Assembly (NCBI RefSeq): GCF_020852455.1
Contig: NZ_JADZAT010000010.1
Span: 372,001 to 436,000 of the forward strand
Origin: Novosphingobium sp.
GTDB lineage: Bacteria; Pseudomonadota; Alphaproteobacteria; Sphingomonadales; Sphingomonadaceae
Direction: 5' to 3'
DNA length: 64,000 nucleotides
The notes beneath the pieces were generated by a model. That model made no database searches and had not been told where the DNA came from. It worked only from the letters and a program-made list of their open reading frames with translations. Within the stretch, counting starts at the first letter, position 1. Each line of letters starts with the position of its first letter. This document shows positions 8,878 to 17,295 of the stretch, in pieces. The position numbers and the translations under genes were made by a program.

Positions 8878-9534
8878 TCAAAGGCTACACAGCGCGGGCA
8901 CCAGCTGGTCGAAATGGTCGATCACCGCATCGGCGCCCAGCTCGTCCAGCGGGGCATCGACAAAGCCGAAGCTGACCGCCACGCAGGGCATCCCGGCGGC
9001 CCGCGCGGCGCCGGTATCGAAGGTGGTATCGCCGACAAAGGCCGCGCGCCCGCCGCCGCACTGCTCAACCATGGCGTGCAGCGCGTCGGGTTCGGGCTTG
9101 AGCGGAAAGGTTCCGCCGCCGATCACGCTGGCGAACCGGGGCGAGAGGCCCAGCTCGTCGAACAGACGGATGGCCAAGGCGTGCGGCTTGTTGGTGACCA
9201 CCGCCACTTTGACGCCGGCCGCGGCCAGATCATCCAGCATCGCCTCGCCGCCCGGGAACAGCGCGGTGTGGTGGGCGATGTTCTCGCCATAGAAGCGCAC
9301 CAGCACCTGGCGCAGCGCTTCGAAATCGATCCCTTCGTCCCCGCCGGTCAGCGCCAGCGCCCGGCGCAGCATCAGCCCGGAACCGCCGCCGATGAGGTTA
9401 CGGACCTGATCGTAGGGCACTTCAGGCCGCCCGATCGTGGTCAACGCATGGTTGAGCGCCACGCCCAGGTCACGCGAGGTATCGAGCAGGGTGCCGTCAA
9501 GATCGAAGCCGACGATATCGAAGGGAATGGTCAT
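8878..9534 (-). CDS. gph: Phosphoglycolate phosphatase (HAD superfamily)
   Basis: A 218-residue HAD hydrolase that dephosphorylates 2-phosphoglycolate, made mainly during DNA repair. HAD motif I is DLDGTL (FDIVGFDLDGTLLDT near the start), motif II VVTNKP, motif III the lysine in PLKPEPD and motif IV the acidic GDTTFD. A helical cap domain follows motif I. The start was placed at ATG 9534, just before the TIPFDIVGFDLDG strand; an upstream in-frame start would add six poorly conserved residues. Divergent from glmU with 63 bp between starts. Within the HAD family the exact substrate is inferred from similarity to Gph. Confidence 0.88.
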   Translation of the reverse strand: MTIPFDIVGFDLDGTLLDTSRDLGVALNHALTTIGRPEVPYDQVRNLIGGGSGLMLRRALALTGGDEGIDFEALRQVLVRFYGENIAHHTALFPGGEAMLDDLAAAGVKVAVVTNKPHALAIRLFDELGLSPRFASVIGGGTFPLKPEPDALHAMVEQCGGGRAAFVGDTTFDTGAARAAGMPCVAVSFGFVDAPLDELGADAVIDHFDQLVPALCSL

Positions 9535-9597
9535 CGCGCGCGCCCATCGCACGCGCGTTGTGGAAAGTGCAAGAATTTGGTGGCATGTGCGTTAACC

Positions 9598-10953
9598 ATG
9601 ACTGCCGAAACTCCGCTTGCCGTTATCGTCCTTGCCGCGGGCAAGGGCACCCGCATGAAATCAGACCTGCACAAGGTGCTGCACCCGATCGCAGGGCACC
9701 CGATGCTGCTGCACCTGCTTGGCAGCCTGGGCGAGCTCAGCCCGGCGCGGCAGGTGATCGTTGCGGGGGATCGCCGCGAGCAGATCGAGGCGGCGCTGGC
9801 CGGCTCTGGCGCCGAAGTGGTGGTGCAGGACCCGCAGCTGGGCACCGCCCATGCGGCGCTGATGGCCAAGGATGCGCTGGCTGACTTCACCGGGCTGGTG
9901 CTGGTCTGCTTTGGCGACGTGCCGTTCCTGTCGGGCAGCACGGTTGCCCGGCTTTGCGCGGCGCTGGATCAGGCCAGGGTTGCGGTGCTGGGGTTCCGTC
10001 CGGCCGATAGCGCCGCCTATGGCCGGATCATCGCCGATGCCGATGGCACCGTCACCAAGATGGTTGAGCACAAGGATGCCAGCCCGGAAGAGCGCGCGGT
10101 GAACCTCTGCAACTCGGGCGTGCTGGTGGCGCACAGTGATGACATGTGGCGGCTGCTCGCCAAAGTCGATGACAACAATGCGGCGCGGGAGTTCTACCTC
10201 CCCGATGTTGCCATGCACGCGATCGCCGAAGGTGCGCGGGTTGCGGTGGTTGAGGCTGACGAGACCGAAGTGATGGGGATCAACAGCCGGGCCGAGCTGG
10301 CCGATGCCGAACAGCGCTGGCAGCAGCGCCGCCGCAGGCAGGCGATGGACGATGGCGCCAGCCTGATCGCGCCCGAAACGGTGTGGTTTGCCTGGGATAC
10401 ACGGCTGGGCCGCGATGTCCTGATTGAACCCAATGTGTTCTTCGGCCCCGGCGTAAGCGTGGCCGACGGCGCGAAGATCCGCGCCAATTGCCATATCGAG
10501 GGCGCCTCGGTCGGGCCGAATTGCGAAGTCGGGCCCTTCGCGCGCCTTCGCCCCGGCGCGGTGCTGGAAGAGAAGGCGAAGGTCGGCAATTTCGTCGAGG
10601 TCAAGAAGGCGACCATGGGCAAGGGCGCCAAGGCCAACCACCTGGCCTACATCGGCGATGCCGAAGTGGGCGCGGGGGCCAACATCGGCGCGGGCACGAT
10701 CACCTGCAATTACGACGGCTATTTCAAGCACAAGACCGTAATCGGCGAACGCGCCTTCATCGGTTCGAACTCGGCACTGGTCGCCCCGGTCAAGATCGGC
10801 GCCGATGCGATCGTCGCAGCGGGCTCTGCAGTGACGCGCGATGTGGCGGCGGGAGAGCTGCGGATCGTGCGGGCGGAACAGCTGGTCAAGCCGGGCTGGG
10901 CCGACCGGTTCCATGATGCGATGAAGAAGAAGAAAGCGGAGAAGAAGGGTTGA
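9598..10953 (+). CDS. glmU: Bifunctional N-acetylglucosamine-1-P uridyltransferase / glucosamine-1-P acetyltransferase
   Basis: Makes UDP-GlcNAc, the precursor of peptidoglycan and LPS. The 451-residue protein has the pyrophosphorylase LAAGKGTRMKSDLHKVLHPIAG (residues 11-32) and uridyl-binding segments FGDVP and EHKDAS. The C-terminal half is a left-handed beta-helix with the acetyltransferase active site (GNFVEVKKATMGKGAKANHLAYIGDAEVG, then NIGAGTITCNYDGYFKHKT). The frame is open far upstream, but the homologous start is ATG 9598. The stop at 10951-10953 overlaps the ATG of the next gene. glmS lies about 1 kb downstream, beyond an inserted AT-rich segment. Confidence 0.97.
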   Translation: MTAETPLAVIVLAAGKGTRMKSDLHKVLHPIAGHPMLLHLLGSLGELSPARQVIVAGDRREQIEAALAGSGAEVVVQDPQLGTAHAALMAKDALADFTGLVLVCFGDVPFLSGSTVARLCAALDQARVAVLGFRPADSAAYGRIIADADGTVTKMVEHKDASPEERAVNLCNSGVLVAHSDDMWRLLAKVDDNNAAREFYLPDVAMHAIAEGARVAVVEADETEVMGINSRAELADAEQRWQQRRRRQAMDDGASLIAPETVWFAWDTRLGRDVLIEPNVFFGPGVSVADGAKIRANCHIEGASVGPNCEVGPFARLRPGAVLEEKAKVGNFVEVKKATMGKGAKANHLAYIGDAEVGAGANIGAGTITCNYDGYFKHKTVIGERAFIGSNSALVAPVKIGADAIVAAGSAVTRDVAAGELRIVRAEQLVKPGWADRFHDAMKKKKAEKKG

Positions 10954-11318
10954 TGTTGACCAAGCTGTCTTCGCTGCAGTCTGGAACGCTTGGCGAGCTG
11001 CTTGCAGTGGCCAAGCTGAACACCCTCGGATATGCCGCCTATATCAGTCCAGAGGGTGCACCCGGGCACGATATAATAGTTGTTGTAGATGGTCAGGCGA
11101 AATCAATAGAAGTGAAAACGCGGCAGTTCGTCAACCGTGCGTCAGAAATAACTCGTTGGCCAGTGGACATGAACGCAAAAGGCAATGCGGATTTTTTTAT
11201 ATTTATCGAATTGGACTTGAGAACACTTTCGCCAACATTTTATCTGCTAACAAATTCGCAGGCGCGCGAAACTTATAAAAATTATAGTGGCGGCGGGAAT
11301 TGTACCCTCCCCATGTGA
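10953..11318 (+). CDS. PD-(D/E)xK nuclease-like protein, frameshifted C-terminus
   Basis: A 121-residue protein with the order of a PD-(D/E)xK nuclease core: E15 in GTLGELLAV, D40 in APGHDIIVVV and the E53-x-K55 pair in SIEVKTRQF. It resembles short Holliday-resolvase/YraN-like or phage-type nuclease cores, but the family is not certain. Codon use differs sharply from the neighbours, with many ATA, AGA, CTA and AAA codons, and the DNA is AT-rich, suggesting transfer. The frame ends abruptly with CTLPM. Another frame from 11303 continues with a plausible C-terminus, so a one-base frameshift has probably truncated it. It starts on the last base of glmU, so it may still be translated with glmU. 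Confidence 0.6.
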   Translation: MLTKLSSLQSGTLGELLAVAKLNTLGYAAYISPEGAPGHDIIVVVDGQAKSIEVKTRQFVNRASEITRWPVDMNAKGNADFFIFIELDLRTLSPTFYLLTNSQARETYKNYSGGGNCTLPM

Positions 11319-11365
11319 GGCGGCTAATAGATGCGAATGACTTCTCAGCCCTCAATCCAGGATGA
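11303..11365 (+). pseudogene. Out-of-frame C-terminal remnant of the nuclease-like gene
   Basis: Reading from 11303 in the frame shifted from the upstream gene gives YPPHVRRLIDANDFSALNPG and then a TGA at 11363-11365. Its composition is protein-like and continues smoothly from NYSGGGN in the upstream frame. The codons after the TGA read SEVGL, so the TGA could replace an ancestral TGG. I infer a frameshift near 11301-11306 and perhaps a second nonsense change. Confidence 0.45.
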
Positions 11366-11417
11366 TCTGAAGTGGGTTTGATTTTGCGGCCGATGCATCC
11401 GCAAGGATTCATTGACA

Positions 11418-11446
11418 TGATATCATGATATGATATCAGTATATCA
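11418..11446 (+). promoter_or_regulatory. Operator of the VapBC-type module
   Basis: Two copies of the self-complementary octamer TGATATCA (11418-11425 and 11431-11438) are 13 bp apart centre to centre. They overlap a third palindrome TATCATGATA (11421-11430) and are followed by TATATCA at 11440-11446, directly against the antitoxin ATG. Repeated short palindromes of this kind are what ribbon-helix-helix antitoxins bind to autorepress. The AT-rich block probably also contains the -10 element. Confidence 0.6.
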
Positions 11447-11632
11447 ATGACTCGCATTCTCGCCGATCTGCCCGAAGAGGACATCAAGTGGCTCGATGCC
11501 CGTGCGGCCGAGCAGGGCAAGTCGCGTGCTTCGGTGCTGCGCGATGCGGTGACGGCCTATCGGGCGGCGGGTGAGCAGCAGGGGATCGAGCGCTATTTCG
11601 GGATCTGGGCAGATCGCGAGGGGGCAAGGTGA
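11447..11632 (+). CDS. Ribbon-helix-helix antitoxin
   Basis: A 61-residue protein, MTRILADLPEEDIKWLD at the N-terminus, matching the CopG/Arc ribbon-helix-helix fold: beta strand TRILADLP, helix EEDIKWLDARAAEQG, turn KSRASVL and a second helix RDAVTAYRAAG. The tail, IERYFGIWADREGAR, is the usual type of unstructured segment that binds and blocks a PIN toxin. It overlaps the toxin gene by 4 bp (GTGA), so the two are translationally coupled. It should neutralise the toxin and repress the operator immediately upstream. Confidence 0.85.
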   Translation: MTRILADLPEEDIKWLDARAAEQGKSRASVLRDAVTAYRAAGEQQGIERYFGIWADREGAR

Positions 11633-11997
11633 GCGCCGCCGCGTTCGATACGGCGGTGCTAGTCGATGCTCTGGAAGGGCATCCCGGGGCCGGGGCGGAG
11701 TTGCAGCGTTATCGCCAGCGGTTCATCAGCCGGCTGAGCTGGATCGAGGTGATGAGCCGCGCCCAGCCCGACGATGTCCAGCGCGCCGAAGGGTTCCTCT
11801 CGCACTTCAGCGTGATCGAGGTCAGCGACGAGATTGCCCGCTGCGCGGCGCAATTGCGCGGGCAGCGGCCCGGCCTGTCGCTGGAAAACGCGGTGATCCT
11901 CGCATCGGCGCAGACTGCCGGGCGAATTCTGATTACACGTAATATCAAGGACTTTCCGGCAGCTATGCCGGGAATCCGCGTACCCTATACTCTCTGA
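11629..11997 (+). CDS. vapC: PIN-domain toxin, VapC-like
   Basis: A 122-residue PIN ribonuclease. Expected acidic positions: D7 in AFDTAVLVD, E40 in SWIEVM and D108 in TRNIKDFP. At the third position, where VapC toxins have Asp in an xDAxI motif, this protein has LENAVI, so Asn87 replaces Asp with Glu86 beside it. VapC toxins cut tRNA or rRNA when freed from antitoxin. The start is GTG at 11629, overlapping the antitoxin stop. Family assignment is good; whether the altered active site is functional is open. The module lies between glmU and glmS. Confidence 0.85.
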   Translation: MSAAAFDTAVLVDALEGHPGAGAELQRYRQRFISRLSWIEVMSRAQPDDVQRAEGFLSHFSVIEVSDEIARCAAQLRGQRPGLSLENAVILASAQTAGRILITRNIKDFPAAMPGIRVPYTL

Positions 11998-12012
11998 AGA
12001 AGGCAAAGACCC

Positions 12013-13836
12013 ATGTGTGGCATCATTGGCATCGTCGGCAAGGAACAGGTCGCGGACCGTCTGGTTGATGGCCTCAGGCGGATGGAATACCGCGGCTATG
12101 ACAGCGCCGGGGTCTGCACCGTCAGCGATGGCCAGCTGGTCCGTCGCCGCGCGCCGGGCAAGCTGGTCAACCTGGTGCGCGAACTGGCGCGCGATCCCGC
12201 GCCGGGCACCACCGGGATCGCTCACACCCGCTGGGCCACCCACGGCGCGCCGACCGCGGCCAATGCCCACCCGCACGCCACCGAAGTGCTGGCGCTGGTC
12301 CACAACGGGATCATCGAGAACTTCCGTCAACTTAAGGATGCGCTGACCGCGCGCGGCCGCAGCTTCGAAAGCGATACCGATACCGAAGTGGTCGCGCACC
12401 TGCTGTCCGAACAGGTTGAGGCGGGCATGAGCCCCGAGGAAGCGGTCAAGGCCACCTTGCCGCAGCTGCGCGGCGCCTTTGCCCTGGCGATCGCCTTCAA
12501 GCAGTTCCCCGACATGCTGATCGGCGCGCGGCTGGGTTCACCGCTGGTGCTGGGCTTTGGCGAGGGCGAGACCTACCTTGGGTCAGACGCGCTGGCGCTG
12601 GCCCCGCTGACCCAGCAGATCTGCTATCTCGACGAAGGTGACTGGGTGGTGATCACCCGCGATGGTGCCCGGATCTTCGATAAGGACAATAATCCGGTAG
12701 AGCGCGAGGTGACCACTTCGGGCGCATCGGCGGCAGAGATCGAGAAGGGCAATTACCGCCACTTCATGCAGAAGGAGATCTTCGAGCAGCCGACCGTGGT
12801 GGCGCAGACACTGCGCAGCTACATCCGCCAGGTCGATCAGTCGGTCGCGCTGCCGCAGTTCGATTTCGATCTGTCGAAGATCAACCGGGTCACGATCGTC
12901 GCCTGCGGAACCAGCTATTACGCCGGGATGGTCGCCAAGTACTGGTTCGAACAGTTCGCACGGCTGCCGGCCGACATCGATTTCGCATCCGAGTTTCGTT
13001 ACCGCGAGCCGGTGATGGAACCGGGCGGGCTGGCGCTGTTCATCTCGCAAAGCGGGGAGACCGCCGATACGCTCGCCGCGCTGCGCCACTGCAAGGCGCA
13101 GGGGCAGACCATCGCGGTGGTGGTCAATGTGCCGACCAGTTCGATGGCGCGCGAGGCTGACCTGCTGCTGCCGACCCATGCCGGGCCGGAAATCGGCGTG
13201 GCCAGCACCAAGGCCTTCACCTGCCAGCTGGCAGTGCTGGCCGCTCTCGCTGCGCACCTGGCGGTCAGGCGCGGGCTGATGGACCGCGCGGAAGAGAACG
13301 AGGTGGTCAAGCACCTGCTCGAAACCCCGGCCAGCCTTAACGCCGCGCTGGCCCATGACGACGAAATTGCGGCCATGGCGCACCTGATCGCACCGGCCCG
13401 CGACGTGCTCTATCTGGGCCGCGGGCAGGACTATCCGCTGGCCTTGGAAGGCGCGCTAAAACTCAAAGAAATCAGTTACATTCATGCCGAAGGTTATGCG
13501 TCAGGCGAAATGAAGCATGGCCCGATCGCGCTGATTGACGAGGCGGTTCCGGTGATCGTTCTGGCGCCCAGCGGGCCGCTGTTCGAAAAGACCGTATCGA
13601 ACATGCAGGAAGTCCGCGCCCGCGGCGGCAAGATCGTGCTGATCTCTGATCGCGAAGGGCTTGATGAAGCAGGCGAGGGCTGCCTGGCGACGATCGAAAT
13701 GCCCAAGGTCCACCCACTGATCGCACCGCTGGTCTATGCCGTGCCGGTGCAGCTGCTGGCCTATCATGTTGCCTGCGTAAAGGGCACGGATGTCGACCAG
13801 CCGAGGAACCTGGCCAAGTCGGTGACGGTGGAATGA
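12013..13836 (+). CDS. glmS: Glutamine-fructose-6-phosphate aminotransferase (isomerizing)
   Basis: Makes glucosamine-6-phosphate, the first step to UDP-GlcNAc. The 607-residue protein starts MCGIIGIVG, with Cys2 the N-terminal nucleophile of the glutaminase domain after Met removal, and has RMEYRGYDSAGV and GIAHTRWATHG. Two SIS isomerase domains follow (CGTSYYAG near residue 300 and the later SISQSGETADT and LGRGQDYPLALEGALKLKE motifs), ending DQPRNLAKSVTVE. Length is normal. No glmS ribozyme-like structure is seen upstream. The stop overlaps the next ATG by 4 bp. Confidence 0.97.
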   Translation: MCGIIGIVGKEQVADRLVDGLRRMEYRGYDSAGVCTVSDGQLVRRRAPGKLVNLVRELARDPAPGTTGIAHTRWATHGAPTAANAHPHATEVLALVHNGIIENFRQLKDALTARGRSFESDTDTEVVAHLLSEQVEAGMSPEEAVKATLPQLRGAFALAIAFKQFPDMLIGARLGSPLVLGFGEGETYLGSDALALAPLTQQICYLDEGDWVVITRDGARIFDKDNNPVEREVTTSGASAAEIEKGNYRHFMQKEIFEQPTVVAQTLRSYIRQVDQSVALPQFDFDLSKINRVTIVACGTSYYAGMVAKYWFEQFARLPADIDFASEFRYREPVMEPGGLALFISQSGETADTLAALRHCKAQGQTIAVVVNVPTSSMAREADLLLPTHAGPEIGVASTKAFTCQLAVLAALAAHLAVRRGLMDRAEENEVVKHLLETPASLNAALAHDDEIAAMAHLIAPARDVLYLGRGQDYPLALEGALKLKEISYIHAEGYASGEMKHGPIALIDEAVPVIVLAPSGPLFEKTVSNMQEVRARGGKIVLISDREGLDEAGEGCLATIEMPKVHPLIAPLVYAVPVQLLAYHVACVKGTDVDQPRNLAKSVTVE

Positions 13837-14204
13837 ACCTGCAAGGCGGCTGCCATTGCGGTGCGGTGCGGTTCGAGATTGCGGTTGAGCCGCAGGTTTC
13901 GCTGCTGGATTGCAATTGCTCGATCTGTTCGAAGACCGGCTATCTGCACCTGTTCGTCCCGCATGGACAGTTCACCCTGTTGCAGGGACGAGACAGCCTC
14001 ACTTCATACCGCTTCGGCACTGGCGCGGCGGAACACCTGTTCTGCAAGACCTGCGGGATCAAGAGCTTCTATCAGCCGCGCACCCATCCTGAGGCCTGGA
14101 GCGTTCACTATCGCTGCCTCGATTCCGGGCATGAATTGCAGGCCAGCGTGGTTCCGTTCGATGGCCAGAACTGGGAAGCCGCCAACGCCCGCCGCAATGT
14201 TTGA
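13833..14204 (+). CDS. GFA-family zinc protein
   Basis: A 123-residue protein of the glutathione-dependent formaldehyde-activating/CENP-V fold. Zinc-binding cysteines are visible: CHCG near the N-terminus, CNCSIC and the CKTCG pair near residue 73, with the fold-defining GGCHCGAVRFE, YRFGTG and GIKSFY. Few members of this family have proven formaldehyde activity, so only the fold is assigned. It overlaps glmS by 4 bp (ATGA) and is probably co-transcribed with it. Confidence 0.88.
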   Translation: MNLQGGCHCGAVRFEIAVEPQVSLLDCNCSICSKTGYLHLFVPHGQFTLLQGRDSLTSYRFGTGAAEHLFCKTCGIKSFYQPRTHPEAWSVHYRCLDSGHELQASVVPFDGQNWEAANARRNV

Positions 14205-14235
14205 ATCCGTATCAACCTTTACGTGACGCTAACAT

Positions 14236-16608
14236 TTGGCGGTTAACTACGCGGGCGTGACCGACCAGACGTTCAAGCCCGCCAAACTGCCCCGCGACCT
14301 GCCCGTGATGGCGGTCCTTGGGCTGTCCGATACGCAAGACGGCGATTGGGGCCGGCTGCGCGGGCTGCAATATTCCAGCCTTGCCCGCGTCACCCAGGTC
14401 CGGGTTATCGCCCATGTCATCGCCGCGCTGGCGGCGATGAAGGTCTATTTCGGCACTGTGCACCTGGCCGCATTGCTCGGCTGGTTCGCGGCGCTGGGTG
14501 CCAGCCTTTACCACGGTGCGATGATCGACAAGTCGCTGGTCGATGTCGATCGGCGCCGGATCGGGCGCGACGAGGTCCAGAAGCAGACCTACAGTTCGAT
14601 CGCCATTGCGCTGGTCTGGGTGGTGCCGATGGCAGCCTTTGCGCCCTTCGGTGACGGGTCCCAGCAACTGGAGTTGTGGGCGATCACTGCGATGCTGCTG
14701 ACCGCTTCGGCGGTGCTGCTTTCCGCCGTGCCGTTGGCCAACCTGGTCTTTGCCGGGATCATGGCGGTTTCCGCGCTGGCCAGCTTTGCCTGGGCCGGTT
14801 CCTATGAAATGGCACTGCTGGCTGTCCTGTTCGGGGTGGTCATCACCCTGGGGGCAATCGAGAATGCGCGTTCGTTCCTGACTGCGCGCATTGCCGAAAG
14901 TGCGATGGCCGAAAAAAGCGAAGTGGTTTCGATGCTGCTGCGCGAATTCGAAGAGGGTGAGGCTGACTGGCTGTGGCAGATCGACACCGCCCGCCGCGTA
15001 CGCGCTGCCAGCCCGCGCTTTGCCTTTGCGCTGGGGCTTTCGCCTGACGATATCGAAGGCAAGCCTTTCATTCAGCTGATCGCGGGGCCGGCCTGGGATA
15101 CGGGCCAGTTCCCGTCGAGCCTGCACGATCTGGCCGAACGGCTGAAGCGGCGCGAGAGTTTCTCGAACGTGCTGGTGCGCGTGACGATCAATGGCCAGCA
15201 GCGCTGGTGGGAGCTATCGGGCACCCCCAAGCTGACCGATAGCGGCGCCTTCGACGGGTTCCGCGGGGTTGGCTCGGACGTTACCGAACAGCGCGAATCG
15301 AGCGAAAAGATCGCGCACATGGCGCGGTTCGATACGCTGACTGGGCTGCCCAACCGCATGATGGTGACCGAAGCGCTGGGCGAAGCCATGCGCTATGCCG
15401 ATCAGTGGCGTACCCGCTGTGCCTTCCTGATGATCGACCTCGACCGGTTCAAGTCGGTCAACGATACCCTGGGTCACCTGGTGGGCGACCAGCTGCTGGC
15501 GCGGGTTTCGGAACGGCTCAAGAGCCTGGTTACCGACAACGAACTGTGCGGACGCCTGGGCGGCGATGAATTCGCCGTGGTGATCCGCGATGCCAGCGAC
15601 CACAACCGCGTTACCCGTGTGGCCGAAGCGGTGATCGAACTGCTGTCGCGGCCCTACGAAGTCGATCACCACACGCTGTACATCGGCGCCTCGGTCGGCT
15701 CGGCAATCGGCCCGCGCGACGGTTCGACCGTCGAAACATTGATGCGCAATGCTGACCTCGCGCTCTACCGTTCCAAGGAAGAAGGCGGCGGCTTGCACTT
15801 TGGCTATGAGCCTGCGCTGCACGCCCATGCCGAAGAACGCCGCAAGCTTGAATTCTCGCTGCGCCGCGCGCTCGAGAAGAACGAGCTGGTGCTGCATTAC
15901 CAGCCGGTGGTCGATGCTGTGGACGAACAGATCCTGAGCTTCGAAGCGCTGGTTCGCTGGAACAGCGAGGAGCACGGCTTCGTCAGCCCGGGCAAGTTCA
16001 TCCCCCTGGCCGAAGACACCCGTCTGATCGTGCCGATCGGCGAATGGGTCCTGCGCGAGGCCTGCCGCGAAGCGGTGCGCTGGCCCGCAAACGTCAAGGT
16101 GGCGGTCAACGTCTCGGGCGAACAGCTGCTTGATCCGGGGTTCATTCCCTCGGTCGTCCAGGCGCTCAGCATGAGCGGGCTTCCGGCCCAGCGGCTGGAA
16201 CTGGAAGTGACGGAATCGATCTTCGTGCGCGATGCCTCAACCGCGCGGCAGGCGCTGGAACAGATCATGTCGCTGGGCTGCGGGATCGCGCTCGACGATT
16301 TCGGCACCGGCTATTCCTCGCTGGCCTACATCCGCGACCTGCGCTTTTCGACGATCAAGATCGACCGCACATTCGTGCAGGGCGCATCGGCCGGCAGCCC
16401 CGAAAGCCTGGCGATCATCCGCGCCGTGGTGGCGATGGCCGAAAGCCTTGAGATGTCGACCACGGCCGAAGGCGTCGAAACCGAGCGTGAGCTTGAGATC
16501 ATCCGCGGCCTTGGTTGCCGCAAGATCCAGGGCTTCTACTTCGGGCGGCCGATGCCCTCGGCCGAAGCGCGCAACCTGTTCAGCGAGGCCAATATCCGCC
16601 GCGCCTGA
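14236..16608 (+). CDS. PAS-GGDEF-EAL cyclic-di-GMP protein
   Basis: A 790-residue protein with hydrophobic segments within about residues 50-215, a PAS sensor (about 225-355), a GGDEF diguanylate cyclase (about 360-520) and an EAL phosphodiesterase (about 530-785). The cyclase motif RLGGDEF is intact, but the upstream RxxD inhibitory site is absent (TDNE instead). The EAL domain keeps EAL, the N of NVSGEQL, E of VTES, DD of DDFGTGYSSL, K of KIDRTF and E of AEGVETE, so both activities may be present. The start is uncertain: TTG 14236 or GTG 14257, neither with a clear Shine-Dalgarno. Convergent with purQ. Confidence 0.9.
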   Translation: MAVNYAGVTDQTFKPAKLPRDLPVMAVLGLSDTQDGDWGRLRGLQYSSLARVTQVRVIAHVIAALAAMKVYFGTVHLAALLGWFAALGASLYHGAMIDKSLVDVDRRRIGRDEVQKQTYSSIAIALVWVVPMAAFAPFGDGSQQLELWAITAMLLTASAVLLSAVPLANLVFAGIMAVSALASFAWAGSYEMALLAVLFGVVITLGAIENARSFLTARIAESAMAEKSEVVSMLLREFEEGEADWLWQIDTARRVRAASPRFAFALGLSPDDIEGKPFIQLIAGPAWDTGQFPSSLHDLAERLKRRESFSNVLVRVTINGQQRWWELSGTPKLTDSGAFDGFRGVGSDVTEQRESSEKIAHMARFDTLTGLPNRMMVTEALGEAMRYADQWRTRCAFLMIDLDRFKSVNDTLGHLVGDQLLARVSERLKSLVTDNELCGRLGGDEFAVVIRDASDHNRVTRVAEAVIELLSRPYEVDHHTLYIGASVGSAIGPRDGSTVETLMRNADLALYRSKEEGGGLHFGYEPALHAHAEERRKLEFSLRRALEKNELVLHYQPVVDAVDEQILSFEALVRWNSEEHGFVSPGKFIPLAEDTRLIVPIGEWVLREACREAVRWPANVKVAVNVSGEQLLDPGFIPSVVQALSMSGLPAQRLELEVTESIFVRDASTARQALEQIMSLGCGIALDDFGTGYSSLAYIRDLRFSTIKIDRTFVQGASAGSPESLAIIRAVVAMAESLEMSTTAEGVETERELEIIRGLGCRKIQGFYFGRPMPSAEARNLFSEANIRRA

Positions 16609-16614
16609 CCGGTG

Positions 16615-17295
16615 TCAGGCGGTAACCAGACCGCGCACCAGGTTTTCGAACAGGGCGCGGCCATCGCTGCCGCCGTGGGCCGGTTCGATCATCCGTTCGG
16701 GGTGGGGCATCATGCCCAGCACATTGCCCGCGGCATTGAGCACACCGGCGATCTGGCGGGCCGATCCGTTGACTTGCTCAGCATAGCGGAAGGCAACGCG
16801 TCCTTCGCCTTCCAGCCGGTCCAGGGTTTCGGCATCGGCGAAGTAATTGCCATCGTGATGCGCCACCGGGATCGTGATCTGCTGGCCCGCGCTGTAGCCG
16901 GCGGTGAACAGGCTCTGGTTGTTTTCGACCGTCAGCGCCACTTCGCGGCAGACGAAATTCATGCCGGCATTGCGCAGCAGCGCGCCGGGCAGCAGCCCGC
17001 TTTCGGTCAGTACCTGAAAGCCGTTGCACACGCCCAGCACCGGAACCCCGCGCCCCGCCGCTTCGACCACGGCCTGCATGATCGGGCTGCGCGCGGCCAT
17101 GGCGCCCGAACGCAGGTAGTCGCCATAGGAGAAGCCGCCGGGCAGGGCGATGAAATCGAGCCGGTCGGGCAATGCGGCATCGCCGTGCCAGACCCGCAGC
17201 ACTTCACCTCCGCAGACCTGCTCAACCGCTACCGCCATGTCGCGATCGCAGTTCGATCCGGGGAAAGTGATGACGGCGGAGCGGAACGCGCTCAC
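16615..17295 (-). CDS. purQ: FGAM synthase glutaminase subunit
   Basis: Class I glutamine amidotransferase that supplies ammonia to PurL in FGAR to FGAM conversion. The protein has [11 protein letters not shown] near the start, [13 protein letters not shown], the nucleophile Cys in GVCNGFQ and the C-terminal His-Glu of MMPHPERM. Length is 226 residues, normal for the small PurQ of the three-part FGAM synthase. The start is GTG 17295, overlapping the purS stop by 4 bp. purL is not in this window. Confidence 0.96.
   Translation of the reverse strand: MSAFRSAVITFPGSNCDRDMAVAVEQVCGGEVLRVWHGDAALPDRLDFIALPGGFSYGDYLRSGAMAARSPIMQAVVEAAGRGVPVLGVCNGFQVLTESGLLPGALLRNAGMNFVCREVALTVENNQSLFTAGYSAGQQITIPVAHHDGNYFADAETLDRLEGEGRVAFRYAEQVNGSARQIAGVLNAAGNVLGMMPHPERMIEPAHGGSDGRALFENLVRGLVTA

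Noticed and set aside
7552..9597. A long open frame upstream of and in frame with glmU on the plus strand.
   Set aside because: It overlaps the SDR and phosphatase genes in antisense and has low-complexity composition; GlmU homology begins at 9598.
11203..11520. A minus-strand open frame across the AT-rich segment.
   Set aside because: It runs antisense to both the nuclease-like gene and the antitoxin, lacks a Shine-Dalgarno and has no recognisable motif.
11998..12012. A glmS ribozyme or riboswitch before glmS.
   Set aside because: Only 15 bp separate vapC and glmS, too short, and alphaproteobacteria do not normally use the ribozyme here.
14231..14244. A CtrA site at CTAAC...TTAAC before the GGDEF-EAL gene.
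   Set aside because: The half-sites are 10 bp apart instead of 7, so it does not fit the consensus.
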